DNA of 8,613 nucleotides from Spirochaetota bacterium. Lineage in GTDB: Bacteria > Spirochaetota > Spirochaetia > Treponematales > Treponemataceae. The position numbers were made by a program, and so were the translations under genes. Each line of letters begins with the position of its first letter. Position 1 is the stretch's first letter. Below are positions 1-5,162 of this stretch, one piece after another. The stretch lies in assembly GCA_029571425.1 (NCBI GenBank), contig JAKPSR010000296.1:1-8613 (forward strand). Reading direction: 5' to 3'. The notes under the pieces were generated by a model, which had not been told where the DNA came from, did no database searches, and saw only the letters and a program-made list of their open reading frames with translations.

Positions 1-1530
1 CGTCGAGAAGTGGTTGTTGAGGTGGCTGAGGTAGCGCCTCGTGTACGGGAAGAGCCCGCACTCGAGGAGCCGCTCGATGACCTTCCGCTTCAGCTGGAGG
101 CTGATGCGCGCCTGCTCCATCAGGAAGTCGAGGCGCGCGAAGTACTGCGCCTCGGTATTCGCGAGGTACCCGATCTGGGGCATGTTGATGGTGACGACGC
201 CGATCGAGCCGGTGAACTCGTCCGAGCCGAAGAGCCCGCCGCCGCGCTTGCGAAGCTCGCGCTTGTCGAGCTGGAGCCGGCAGCACATGGAGCGGACGTC
301 GCTCGGGTTGAGGTCGGAGTTGATGAAGTTCTGGAAGTACGGGGTGCCGTAGCGCGCCGTCATCTCGAAAAGGAGCCGCGCGTTCGGGCTCGACCAATCG
401 AAGTCGTTCGTGACGTTGTAGGTCGGGATCGGGTACTGGAAGCCGCGGCCGGCCGCGTCGCCCTCGAGCATCAGCTCGATGAAGATGCGGTTGATCGTGT
501 CCATCTCCTTCTGGCAGTCGCCGTAGGTGAAGGGCATCTCCTGGCCGCCGACCACGGCGACCTTTTCGGCGAGGTCCTGCGGGCAGTTCCAGTCGAGGGT
601 GATGTTCGTGAAGGGCGCCTGGCTTCCCCACCGGCTCGGGGTGTTGACCCCGTAGATGAAGCTCTGCAGGCACTGCTTCACCTCTTTGTCGGTGAGGCTG
701 TCCTTCTTGACGAAGGGGGCGAGGTAGGTATCGAACGAGCTGAAGGCCTGGGCGCCCGCCCACTCGTTTTGCATGATGCCGAGGAAGTTCACGATCTGCT
801 GGATCAGGGTCGACAGGTGTCGGGCGGGCTTCGAGGTGATCTTGTCGGGCACCCCGCCGAGGCCCTCGGCGATCAGCTGGCGGATCGACCAGCCCGCGCA
901 GTAGCCGGAGAACATCGACAGGTCGTGGATATGGAAGGCCGCGGTCTTGTGCGCCTCGGCAACCTCCTCGGGATAGATGTTCTTCAGCCAGTAGTTGGCC
1001 GTGATCGTGCCGGAGTTATGGAGGATGAGCCCGCCGAGGGAGAAGTTGACGTTCGCGTTTTCCTTGACGCGCCAGTCGGACTGGCTCAAGTACCCGTTCA
1101 TCGTCGTGTCGATGTCGAGCATGAGCTTCTCCGCGTCGCGGATCGCCTCGTGCTTGGCGCGGTAGAGGATGTAGGCCTTCGCGATCGCGACTTCCTTCTC
1201 CTCGATTAGGACGAGCTCGACGATATCCTGTATTTCCTCGATGGCCGGGATGGAGTGCGCGTGGCGGCCCGCCATCATCGCGCGCAGGTGCTCCTCGACG
1301 CGGTCGGTCAGCTGAGCGGCGCGCTCTGGGTCCTCGGTCCCCTCGACGGCGCCGATCGCCTTGGAGATGGCGTGCTCGATCTTGGCGCGGTTGTACTCCA
1401 TTACCTCGCCCGAGCGCTTCACGACGTTCTTTATGAAGGATACCGTCTCAGGATCTCGCGCGTTCCCGAGGAAAGCCTTCCACTCGGGGAATACCCCTTG
1501 CGCGATCGTCGAATCATTCTGCGTTGCCAT
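1..1530 (-). CDS. nrdD: Anaerobic (class III) ribonucleoside-triphosphate reductase, large subunit; C-terminus cut by window edge
   Basis: This is a glycyl-radical enzyme that reduces ribonucleoside triphosphates to deoxynucleotides without oxygen, in the cytoplasm. The frame is open from ATG 1530 to base 1, giving the first 510 residues; family members usually have about 700 or more. An N-terminal ATP-cone lies near residues 22-110 (KRSGEVMEYNRAKIEHAIS at its start). The catalytic barrel follows, with HIHDLSMFSGYCAGW near 200-214 and SMCCRLQLD at 414-422. In this family the SMCC cysteines include the residue that carries the substrate-activating thiyl radical, and Cys211 matches the other conserved cysteine. 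The glycyl-radical loop and C-terminal zinc site lie outside the window, so completeness cannot be judged. The start overlaps the end of nrdR by 17 bp, and a G-rich stretch (GGGGGG) five bases upstream of ATG may serve as SD. The activase gene nrdG would be expected downstream, beyond the window. Confidence 0.96.
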   Translation of the reverse strand, partial: MATQNDSTIAQGVFPEWKAFLGNARDPETVSFIKNVVKRSGEVMEYNRAKIEHAISKAIGAVEGTEDPERAAQLTDRVEEHLRAMMAGRHAHSIPAIEEIQDIVELVLIEEKEVAIAKAYILYRAKHEAIRDAEKLMLDIDTTMNGYLSQSDWRVKENANVNFSLGGLILHNSGTITANYWLKNIYPEEVAEAHKTAAFHIHDLSMFSGYCAGWSIRQLIAEGLGGVPDKITSKPARHLSTLIQQIVNFLGIMQNEWAGAQAFSSFDTYLAPFVKKDSLTDKEVKQCLQSFIYGVNTPSRWGSQAPFTNITLDWNCPQDLAEKVAVVGGQEMPFTYGDCQKEMDTINRIFIELMLEGDAAGRGFQYPIPTYNVTNDFDWSSPNARLLFEMTARYGTPYFQNFINSDLNPSDVRSMCCRLQLDKRELRKRGGGLFGSDEFTGSIGVVTINMPQIGYLANTEAQYFARLDFLMEQARISLQLKRKVIERLLECGLFPYTRRYLSHLNNHFST

Positions 1531-1987
1531 GCGTTCCCCCCACTTTCTGCACTTCTTCTATAAACTCGTCCAGGTCCTCGAAATGTCGGTACACCGACGC
1601 GAACCGTATGTAGGCGACCTTGTCCACCTCGTGGAGCTTGGAGAGCACGAGCTCCCCGATCGCCGAGCTTGGGATCTCGTGGGCCGCCTTGCCGGCCATC
1701 ACCGCCAGGTCCTCGATCTCGTTGACGATGTTCTCGATCGTCATCGAGGAGACCGGGCGCTTCTCGAGGGCGCGCTGGATCCCGTGCTCGACCTTCAAGC
1801 GGTCGAAGGGCTGCCTGCGGCCGTCGCGCTTGACGACCATGAAGGGCTTTTCCTCGATCCGTTCGTAGCTCGTGAAGCGGTATCCGCACCCGATGCATTC
1901 CCGCCTGCGGCGGATACTGTCCCCGTTCGCCAGCGTTCGGGACTCGATTACCTTATCGTCGAAACTGCCGCAATGGGGACAGCGCAT
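1514..1987 (-). CDS. nrdR: Transcriptional repressor NrdR of ribonucleotide reductase genes
   Basis: NrdR is a nucleotide-sensing repressor that binds paired NrdR boxes upstream of nrd genes when its ATP-cone is loaded with dATP and ATP. The 157 residues match the usual length of about 150-160. A zinc ribbon occupies residues 1-45, with Cys3/Cys6 (MRCPHCG) and Cys31/Cys34 (CIGCGYRF), and the basic stretch SIRRRRE lies between the pairs. The ATP-cone covers about 49-139, beginning MVVKRDGRRQPF. ATG 1987 was chosen because the protein then begins with the family-standard MRCP and an AGAGGT SD lies seven bases upstream. The gene shares 17 bp with nrdD downstream, so both are probably on one transcript and translationally coupled. 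A tandem direct repeat in its leader is a candidate operator for autorepression. The short tail after residue 145 (KVGGTHGNAE) is not conserved and contains the nrdD start in another frame. Confidence 0.97.
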   Translation of the reverse strand: MRCPHCGSFDDKVIESRTLANGDSIRRRRECIGCGYRFTSYERIEEKPFMVVKRDGRRQPFDRLKVEHGIQRALEKRPVSSMTIENIVNEIEDLAVMAGKAAHEIPSSAIGELVLSKLHEVDKVAYIRFASVYRHFEDLDEFIEEVQKVGGTHGNAE

Positions 1988-1994
1988 CTTTAAA

Positions 1995-2000
1995 ACCTCT
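1995..2000 (-). promoter_or_regulatory. Shine-Dalgarno sequence of nrdR
   Basis: AGAGGT on the minus strand ends seven bases before the nrdR ATG. It matters because it is a clear SD with a real leader of about 50 bases, in contrast to birA, lnt, the kinase and surE, which show none. Confidence 0.75.
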
Positions 2001-2003
2001 ATC

Positions 2004-2028
2004 TATGGTGTACCAGATATGGTGTACC
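2004..2028 (-). promoter_or_regulatory. Tandem 11-bp direct repeat, candidate NrdR operator
   Basis: GGTACACCATA occurs twice on the minus strand (2018-2028 and 2004-2014), with a period of 14 bp. Each copy starts a site resembling the published NrdR box acaCwAtATaTwGtgt: ACACCATATCTGGTAC matches at 11 of 16 positions and ACACCATAGATAGAGG at 12 of 16, both with a perfect ACAC half. The sites lie about +9 to +33 relative to the predicted start of transcription and just upstream of the nrdR SD, so binding would block elongation or initiation of the nrdR-nrdD unit. The repeat is seen directly; NrdR as its ligand is inference. The 14-bp period is closer than the spacing usual for paired NrdR boxes. 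Confidence 0.6.
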
Positions 2029-2043
2029 CGGTTCGCGAATCTC

Positions 2044-2072
2044 ATCTTAGCACCATTCGTAGTGGGATGCAA
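2044..2072 (-). promoter_or_regulatory. Sigma-70-type promoter of nrdR-nrdD
   Basis: On the minus strand a -35 hexamer TTGCAT (2067-2072) and a -10 hexamer TAAGAT (2044-2049) are separated by 17 bp. An AT-rich stretch just upstream of the -35 (about 2073-2091, including a run of seven T) could act as an UP element. Transcription would start near 2037, about 50 bases before the nrdR ATG. Confidence 0.6.
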
Positions 2073-2084
2073 GGATAAAATGTG

Positions 2085-2132
2085 AAAAAAAGTACGCTTT
2101 GACAGGCAAAAAACGCTTGACGGAAGCTAGGT
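2085..2132 (-). terminator. Possible weak terminator region after bioN (two T-tracts)
   Basis: In the 145-bp gap between bioN and nrdR the minus strand has T6 (2108-2113) and T7 (2085-2091). Only short stems precede them: GCTT-N5-AAGC before T6, and TTTG-N5-CAAA upstream of T7. The tracts suggest termination of the biotin operon, but the stems are too weak for a confident intrinsic terminator, and readthrough into nrdR is possible. The same stretch also has an imperfect direct repeat (ACGCTTTGACAGG at 2094-2106, ACGCTTGACGG at 2113-2123, plus strand) of unknown meaning. Confidence 0.28.
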
Positions 2133-2813
2133 TTAGTGGTAGCGCGGGGATCGGTTTCGGAGGGCGCGATCGGTGTCGACCGCCCCGGAAAGCAGGGCTA
2201 GTATCATCGCCGGGATGAGAACGCAGATGCGCCGATAGGCGGCGCGGGGGCCGCGACCGTTGCCCGCGCGGGCGCGATAGGCGCGATCGACCTTTTCCCA
2301 GGCCGAGAACACGCGGGGGATGAAGGAGACGGTTAGGGAAAGGCTGAGGGCGAGGTCGGGAACGCGGAGTCGCTTCGTCGGTCCGGGAAGGCGCTCGATG
2401 ATGGATTGAATCGCGTCTTGGATAGACTCGAGACCGGCGCGGAGGGCGCAGGAACTCGTCGTCTCGAAGAAGATCGAACCTCCGAGGAGTATGAGGGCGA
2501 GGCGGGCGAGGTAGACGCCGGCGTCGGAGAGGGCGGGGATGAGCTCGTCTTTATCCGCCCCGAGGACGCGGAAGAACGCGACCGCGAGGGCGTAGGCGAG
2601 AAGGGCGCGCGCGGCGCCTAAAAGGGAGGCCGGGGAAAGGCGGGCGAGGCAGGAGACGGCGAAAAGACAGGCCGCAAGGGGAACGAGGGCAAGAGGCGGA
2701 ACGGCGAGGGCGCCGGTGGCGACGAGGGCGTAGAGGGCGAGCTTGACGAGCGCGGGGACGCGGTGGACGGGACTCGAGCCGGGGCGATAGGCGAATAGGG
2801 GCGGCGCGCTCAT
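2133..2813 (-). CDS. bioN: Energy-coupling factor transporter transmembrane protein BioN (CbiQ/EcfT family)
   Basis: This is the membrane coupling subunit of an ECF-type importer; it transmits ATP hydrolysis by BioM to the substrate subunit BioY. I use ATG 2813, giving 226 residues, because it forms a four-base ATGA overlap with the bioM stop. A TTG four codons upstream (2825) is an alternative. Hydrophobic segments lie near residues 21-57, 64-84, 92-116 and 152-170, with a last one at 196-213. Between the last two is the cytoplasmic coupling region, with AYRARAG (178-184) resembling the A-R-G coupling motifs of EcfT proteins. Assignment to biotin rather than cobalt rests on position after birA, bioY and bioM. 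The sequence is rich in Ala, Leu and Arg and is less conserved than its partners, as is usual for this family. It is the last gene of the operon. Confidence 0.88.
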   Translation of the reverse strand: MSAPPLFAYRPGSSPVHRVPALVKLALYALVATGALAVPPLALVPLAACLFAVSCLARLSPASLLGAARALLAYALAVAFFRVLGADKDELIPALSDAGVYLARLALILLGGSIFFETTSSCALRAGLESIQDAIQSIIERLPGPTKRLRVPDLALSLSLTVSFIPRVFSAWEKVDRAYRARAGNGRGPRAAYRRICVLIPAMILALLSGAVDTDRALRNRSPRYH

Positions 2814-3532
2814 CGGGCTTCCCAAACGAGGTCGGATACCCCGCGATAGGAGACGAGGGGATGGCGGATCCCCCAGTCGGCGAGCGGGGCGGACTCGAGG
2901 GCGGCGGAGGGATTCCCGTCGAAGACGAGGCGGCCCGAGTCAAGCACGAGAAGACGGTCGGCGAGGGCAAGGACCTTCTCGAGCTCGTGGGTCAGCACGA
3001 TGATCGTCTTGCCGTCGGCCTTGAGGGAGCCGAGTATCTCGTTCACCTGAAGTACTCCCGGCCAGTCGAGGCCGGCGTAGGGCTCGTCGAAGATGATGAG
3101 CTCGGCGTCGATCGCCAGGATGCCGGCGACGGCGAGGCGGCGCTTCTCGCCGCCTGAGAGGCTTCGCGCGGGATGCTGTCGTTTCTCCGAGAGACCGACG
3201 CGCGCGAGGGACTTTTCCACGCGCCTCGTTACCTCGTCGGGGCGAAGGCGCAGGCCCTTCGGTCCAAAGGCGACGTCCTCCTCCGGGGTGTCTCCGAGTA
3301 TCTGCGCGTCGGCGTCCTGAAAGACGAGGCCGACGCGGCCGGGAAGGCTGCGCACCGATCCGGCCGTCGGCGTGTCGAGCCCGGCGATCAATCCCATGAG
3401 CACGCTTTTCCCGGACCCGTTCGATCCCGCCACGACGAGGAAGTTCCCGTCGGGCACGGAGAAGCTTACCCCGTCGAGGGCGGGCTTCTCGGCGTCGGGG
3501 AATCGACGGGTAAGGCTTACAACCTCAAGCAT
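2810..3532 (-). CDS. bioM: Biotin ECF transporter ATPase BioM (CbiO/EcfA family)
   Basis: This is the ABC-type ATPase that powers biotin uptake together with BioN and BioY at the cytoplasmic face of the membrane. All nucleotide-binding motifs are intact in the 240 residues: Walker A GSNGSGKS (36-43), Q-loop FQDADAQILGDT from residue 71 with Gln72, signature LSGGEKRR (125-132), Walker B ELIIFDEP (144-151) with catalytic Glu150, D-loop AGLD (153-156) and switch His182 (LTHE). The FQ-x-Q-IL-x-DTPEEDVAFGP stretch is typical of ECF ATPases rather than ordinary ABC importers. The start overlaps the bioY stop by 8 bp and the stop overlaps bioN by 4 bp, so expression is probably translationally coupled. 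A single ATPase gene suggests a homodimer in a dedicated (group I) importer. No clear SD precedes ATG 3532. Confidence 0.92.
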   Translation of the reverse strand: MLEVVSLTRRFPDAEKPALDGVSFSVPDGNFLVVAGSNGSGKSVLMGLIAGLDTPTAGSVRSLPGRVGLVFQDADAQILGDTPEEDVAFGPKGLRLRPDEVTRRVEKSLARVGLSEKRQHPARSLSGGEKRRLAVAGILAIDAELIIFDEPYAGLDWPGVLQVNEILGSLKADGKTIIVLTHELEKVLALADRLLVLDSGRLVFDGNPSAALESAPLADWGIRHPLVSYRGVSDLVWEAR

Positions 3533-4079
3533 CGGGGCGCAGGTATCGCTGGACGATGGGCCGAAGCTTGAGGGTGATCGGGACGAGGACCGCGATCTTC
3601 ACGAAGTCGGCGATTACGAAGGGGACGAAGCCCTTAAGTATGGCGTCGGCGAGACTGAGGTCTAGCTTATTCTTGAGTGCGACGACGCCCGGGACGTAGA
3701 TCGCGAGGAAGCCGCCGATCGCCGCTGCGGTCACCGCGGCGAGGCGTGGACGGTTCTCAGCCGTCGCCTTCTCAAGGGAGTAGCCGGCGACGAGGGCGCC
3801 AATGAAATAACCGATGAGGTAGCCGCCCGTCGGGCCGGATATCGCGGCGATCCCGCTTTTCCCGCCCGAGAAGACGGGAAGCCCGAGCACCCCCGCCAGA
3901 AGGAAGAGACCGACTGCTCCGGCACCCTGGAGCGGGCCAAGCAGCAAGCCCGCCAGGATCGCGAACGCGTTTTGGAACACGATCGGTATTGGCCCGATCG
4001 GAATCGCGATCAGGGAACCCGCCGCGATCAGGGCGGCGAAGAGGGCGGTAAACACGGAGCTTCGGGAATTCGTGCGCAT
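3525..4079 (-). CDS. bioY: Biotin transporter substrate-binding subunit BioY
   Basis: BioY is the biotin-binding S-component of ECF importers, an integral inner-membrane protein of six helices. The 184-residue length is typical. Family motifs are visible: IPIGPIPIVFQNAFAILAG near residues 26-44 (family form PxPIxxQ), LGLPVFSGGKSGIAAISGP at 65-83 followed by GGYLIGY, and a late Asp158-x-x-Lys161 pair (IADFVKI) corresponding to the conserved D-x-x-K of BioY. Hydrophobic segments fill most of the chain, with short charged loops at 103-112 and 136-140. ATG 4079 has a good SD (AAAGGA) and lies 4 bp after the birA stop. The bioM start overlaps its end by 8 bp. The order birA-bioY-bioM-bioN makes biotin the almost certain substrate. 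Confidence 0.95.
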   Translation of the reverse strand: MRTNSRSSVFTALFAALIAAGSLIAIPIGPIPIVFQNAFAILAGLLLGPLQGAGAVGLFLLAGVLGLPVFSGGKSGIAAISGPTGGYLIGYFIGALVAGYSLEKATAENRPRLAAVTAAAIGGFLAIYVPGVVALKNKLDLSLADAILKGFVPFVIADFVKIAVLVPITLKLRPIVQRYLRPDA

Positions 4080-4083
4080 GGTT

Positions 4084-5085
4084 TTATCCTTTCTTCTGCA
4101 GACTGACGCCTCCCGGAGGGAAGCGGTATTCGACGTCGTGAATCGAGACGCGCGCCCAGCCGGCGCGGTCAGGCCCGAGGAAAATCCCGTCCGTGGCGGG
4201 GAGCGACTCGCCGGAGACGCCAGGACGGAGACCGAATCCGCGCCCTACGTCCGCCGAGCGGGCCGTCCACTCGGCGATGAGATCGTCGTCCGACGCGAGG
4301 TATCGGGGAAGGGCTTGGCGAAAGGCGTCCAGGATGGCGAGGCGCCTGCCGCGTTGCGGGCCTCGTTGCGGGCCATGTTGAAGAGACCCCGCGCCTGAGA
4401 GGGCGCGCGGCGGAATGAGGTTTACCCCGATCCCGAGGACAAGGTAATCGATCCCGGTGCCGCTCGCGTGATACTCGGCTAGGACGCCGGCGATCTTTCT
4501 TGCCGGATTCCCGTCCGTGGGCCTTGAGGCGACATCGTTCGGCCAGCGAAGGGATACCGGAAAGCCGGTGACTTCCTCGACGGAGGAGGCGAGGGCGCAT
4601 TGGGCGGCGAGCACCGCGCGGTGCGCGTACGCCGGAATCAGGCGGGGCCTGAGGACGAGCGAACAGTGAAGGTTTCCGGGGACCGATACCCAGGATCGTC
4701 CGGATGTCCCGCGTCCGGCCGTTTGTTCCTCGGCGAGGAACAACGATCCTGAGGGCGCTCCCGATATCGCCGCCTTGCGCGCGCGATTCATCGTCGAGTC
4801 GGTAACCCGCCAGTAGCGAACCTCGGACGGTTCCTCGGGGAACTCCCACGGGAACACCCCGTCCGCGACGTCGGCGTCGAGTGCATAGCCATGTGCGGAG
4901 GCGGAGACGGCGTAGCCCGCCTCGCGAAGCTGGCGTATCGACTTCCATACCGCGACCCGGGTCACGCCCGCCTCGCGTGCAAGATCCTCGCCCGACACGG
5001 GCGCGCGTTCTGATCGGAGGCGGGAAAGGATGAGTCGCTTCGTTTGCGAACCGCCCTCTTTCGGGGCAACGGCGTTAACCGGCAT
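4084..5085 (-). CDS. birA: Bifunctional biotin--protein ligase / biotin operon repressor BirA
   Basis: BirA activates biotin with ATP to biotinyl-AMP, transfers it to the biotin carboxyl carrier domain, and as the biotinyl-AMP-bound dimer represses biotin genes. Residues 16-69 form the winged helix (SGEDLAREAGVTRVAVWKSI in its core), marking the regulatory class. The ligase domain follows: TDSTMNRA (95-102), QTAGRGTSGRSW (121-132), LRWPNDV (179-185), KIAGVLAEY (197-205) with the catalytic-type lysine, and GIGVNLIPP (218-226). A C-terminal SH3-like domain covers about 283-333. Length 333 is near the usual 320-330. The nucleotide loop reads GRGTSGR where GRGRxGR is typical. A GPQR duplication sits at 238-245. 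ATG 5085 lies inside the inverted repeat and just after the -10 box, with no SD; no other start codon occurs early in frame. It heads the operon with bioY, bioM and bioN. Confidence 0.95.
   Translation of the reverse strand: MPVNAVAPKEGGSQTKRLILSRLRSERAPVSGEDLAREAGVTRVAVWKSIRQLREAGYAVSASAHGYALDADVADGVFPWEFPEEPSEVRYWRVTDSTMNRARKAAISGAPSGSLFLAEEQTAGRGTSGRSWVSVPGNLHCSLVLRPRLIPAYAHRAVLAAQCALASSVEEVTGFPVSLRWPNDVASRPTDGNPARKIAGVLAEYHASGTGIDYLVLGIGVNLIPPRALSGAGSLQHGPQRGPQRGRRLAILDAFRQALPRYLASDDDLIAEWTARSADVGRGFGLRPGVSGESLPATDGIFLGPDRAGWARVSIHDVEYRFPPGGVSLQKKG
4087..4092 (-). promoter_or_regulatory. Shine-Dalgarno sequence of bioY
   Basis: AAAGGA on the minus strand ends seven bases before the bioY ATG, inside the last codons of birA. 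It allows independent ribosome loading on bioY within the operon, unlike bioM and bioN, which rely on overlapping stops. Confidence 0.6.
4352..4375. repeat. 12-bp tandem duplication inside birA
   Basis: CGTTGCGGGCC plus one variable base is present twice in direct tandem on the plus strand (4352-4363, 4364-4375). It encodes GPQR twice (residues 238-245 of BirA), in a surface-type linker after the GIGVN motif. It keeps the frame and looks like a replication-slippage duplication. Confidence 0.7.
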
Positions 5086-5103
5086 TGAATGCTAGGTTAA
5101 CGC
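5072..5103. promoter_or_regulatory. BirA operator (biotin box) of the birA-bioYMN operon
   Basis: A perfect inverted repeat GCGTTAACC-N14-GGTTAACGC is seen. Its inner arms (TAACC-N14-GGTTA) match the bacterial BirA box pattern TTGTAAACC-N14/15-GGTTTACAA in the AACC/GGTT core and in spacing. The right arm covers the predicted -10 hexamer and the birA ATG (5083-5085) lies in the spacer, so bound BirA would directly block polymerase. The symmetry is certain; the ligand is inferred from the adjacent helix-turn-helix BirA. Confidence 0.88.
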
Positions 5104-5122
5104 AGCTCGCGCGAAAGGTCAA
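5094..5122 (-). promoter_or_regulatory. Promoter of birA-bioY-bioM-bioN, predicted to give a leaderless mRNA
   Basis: On the minus strand a -35 hexamer TTGACC (5117-5122) and a -10 hexamer TAACCT (5094-5099) are 17 bp apart. The -10 ends eight bases before the birA ATG, so the transcript would start about 0-2 bases before the start codon. The -10 lies within the arm of the BirA operator. The -10 matches consensus only at TA...T, so the hexamer is weaker evidence than the -35 and spacing. Confidence 0.6.
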
Positions 5123-5161
5123 GCGACTTATCGCGGCGGGCATGCCGCCGCGATACGTCGC
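5123..5161. terminator. GC-rich hairpin after lnt, possible transcript end
   Basis: A long inverted repeat begins immediately after the lnt stop: GCGAC, two unpaired bases, ATCGCGGCGG, five-base loop, CCGCCGCGAT, two unpaired bases, GTCGC. That gives a 10-bp inner stem and a 5-bp outer stem. No T-tract follows on the minus strand; the birA -35 comes next. It could be a non-canonical terminator, a 3'-end stabiliser for lnt mRNA, or a barrier that insulates birA from lnt transcription. Confidence 0.5.
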
Positions 5162-5162
5162 C

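Noticed and set aside
10..1209. A 399-codon open frame on the plus strand
   Set aside because: It is antisense to nrdD, in register with its codons, and has the charged, Val/Ala/Glu/Arg-rich composition typical of reverse-complemented GC-rich genes; it shows no family motif, whereas the minus strand gives clear NrdD motifs.
1361..1993. A 210-codon plus-strand frame across the nrdR region
   Set aside because: It is antisense to nrdR and the nrdD start, with no recognisable domain and no promoter or SD; NrdR on the other strand explains the sequence.
2094..2123. Plus-strand TTGACA- and TTGACG-like hexamers within a direct repeat, as promoters
   Set aside because: No acceptable -10 lies 16-18 bp downstream and no plus-strand gene follows; the region is better explained as the end of the biotin operon and upstream part of the nrdR promoter.
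1988..2132. A riboswitch or small RNA in the bioN-nrdR gap
   Set aside because: I see only promoter elements, the repeats and T-tracts; there is no strong multi-stem structure and no match to a riboswitch core that I can recognise.
2823..2825. TTG as start of bioN
   Set aside because: It would add four residues; ATG 2813 forms the classic ATGA overlap with the bioM stop and gives a normal CbiQ N-terminus.
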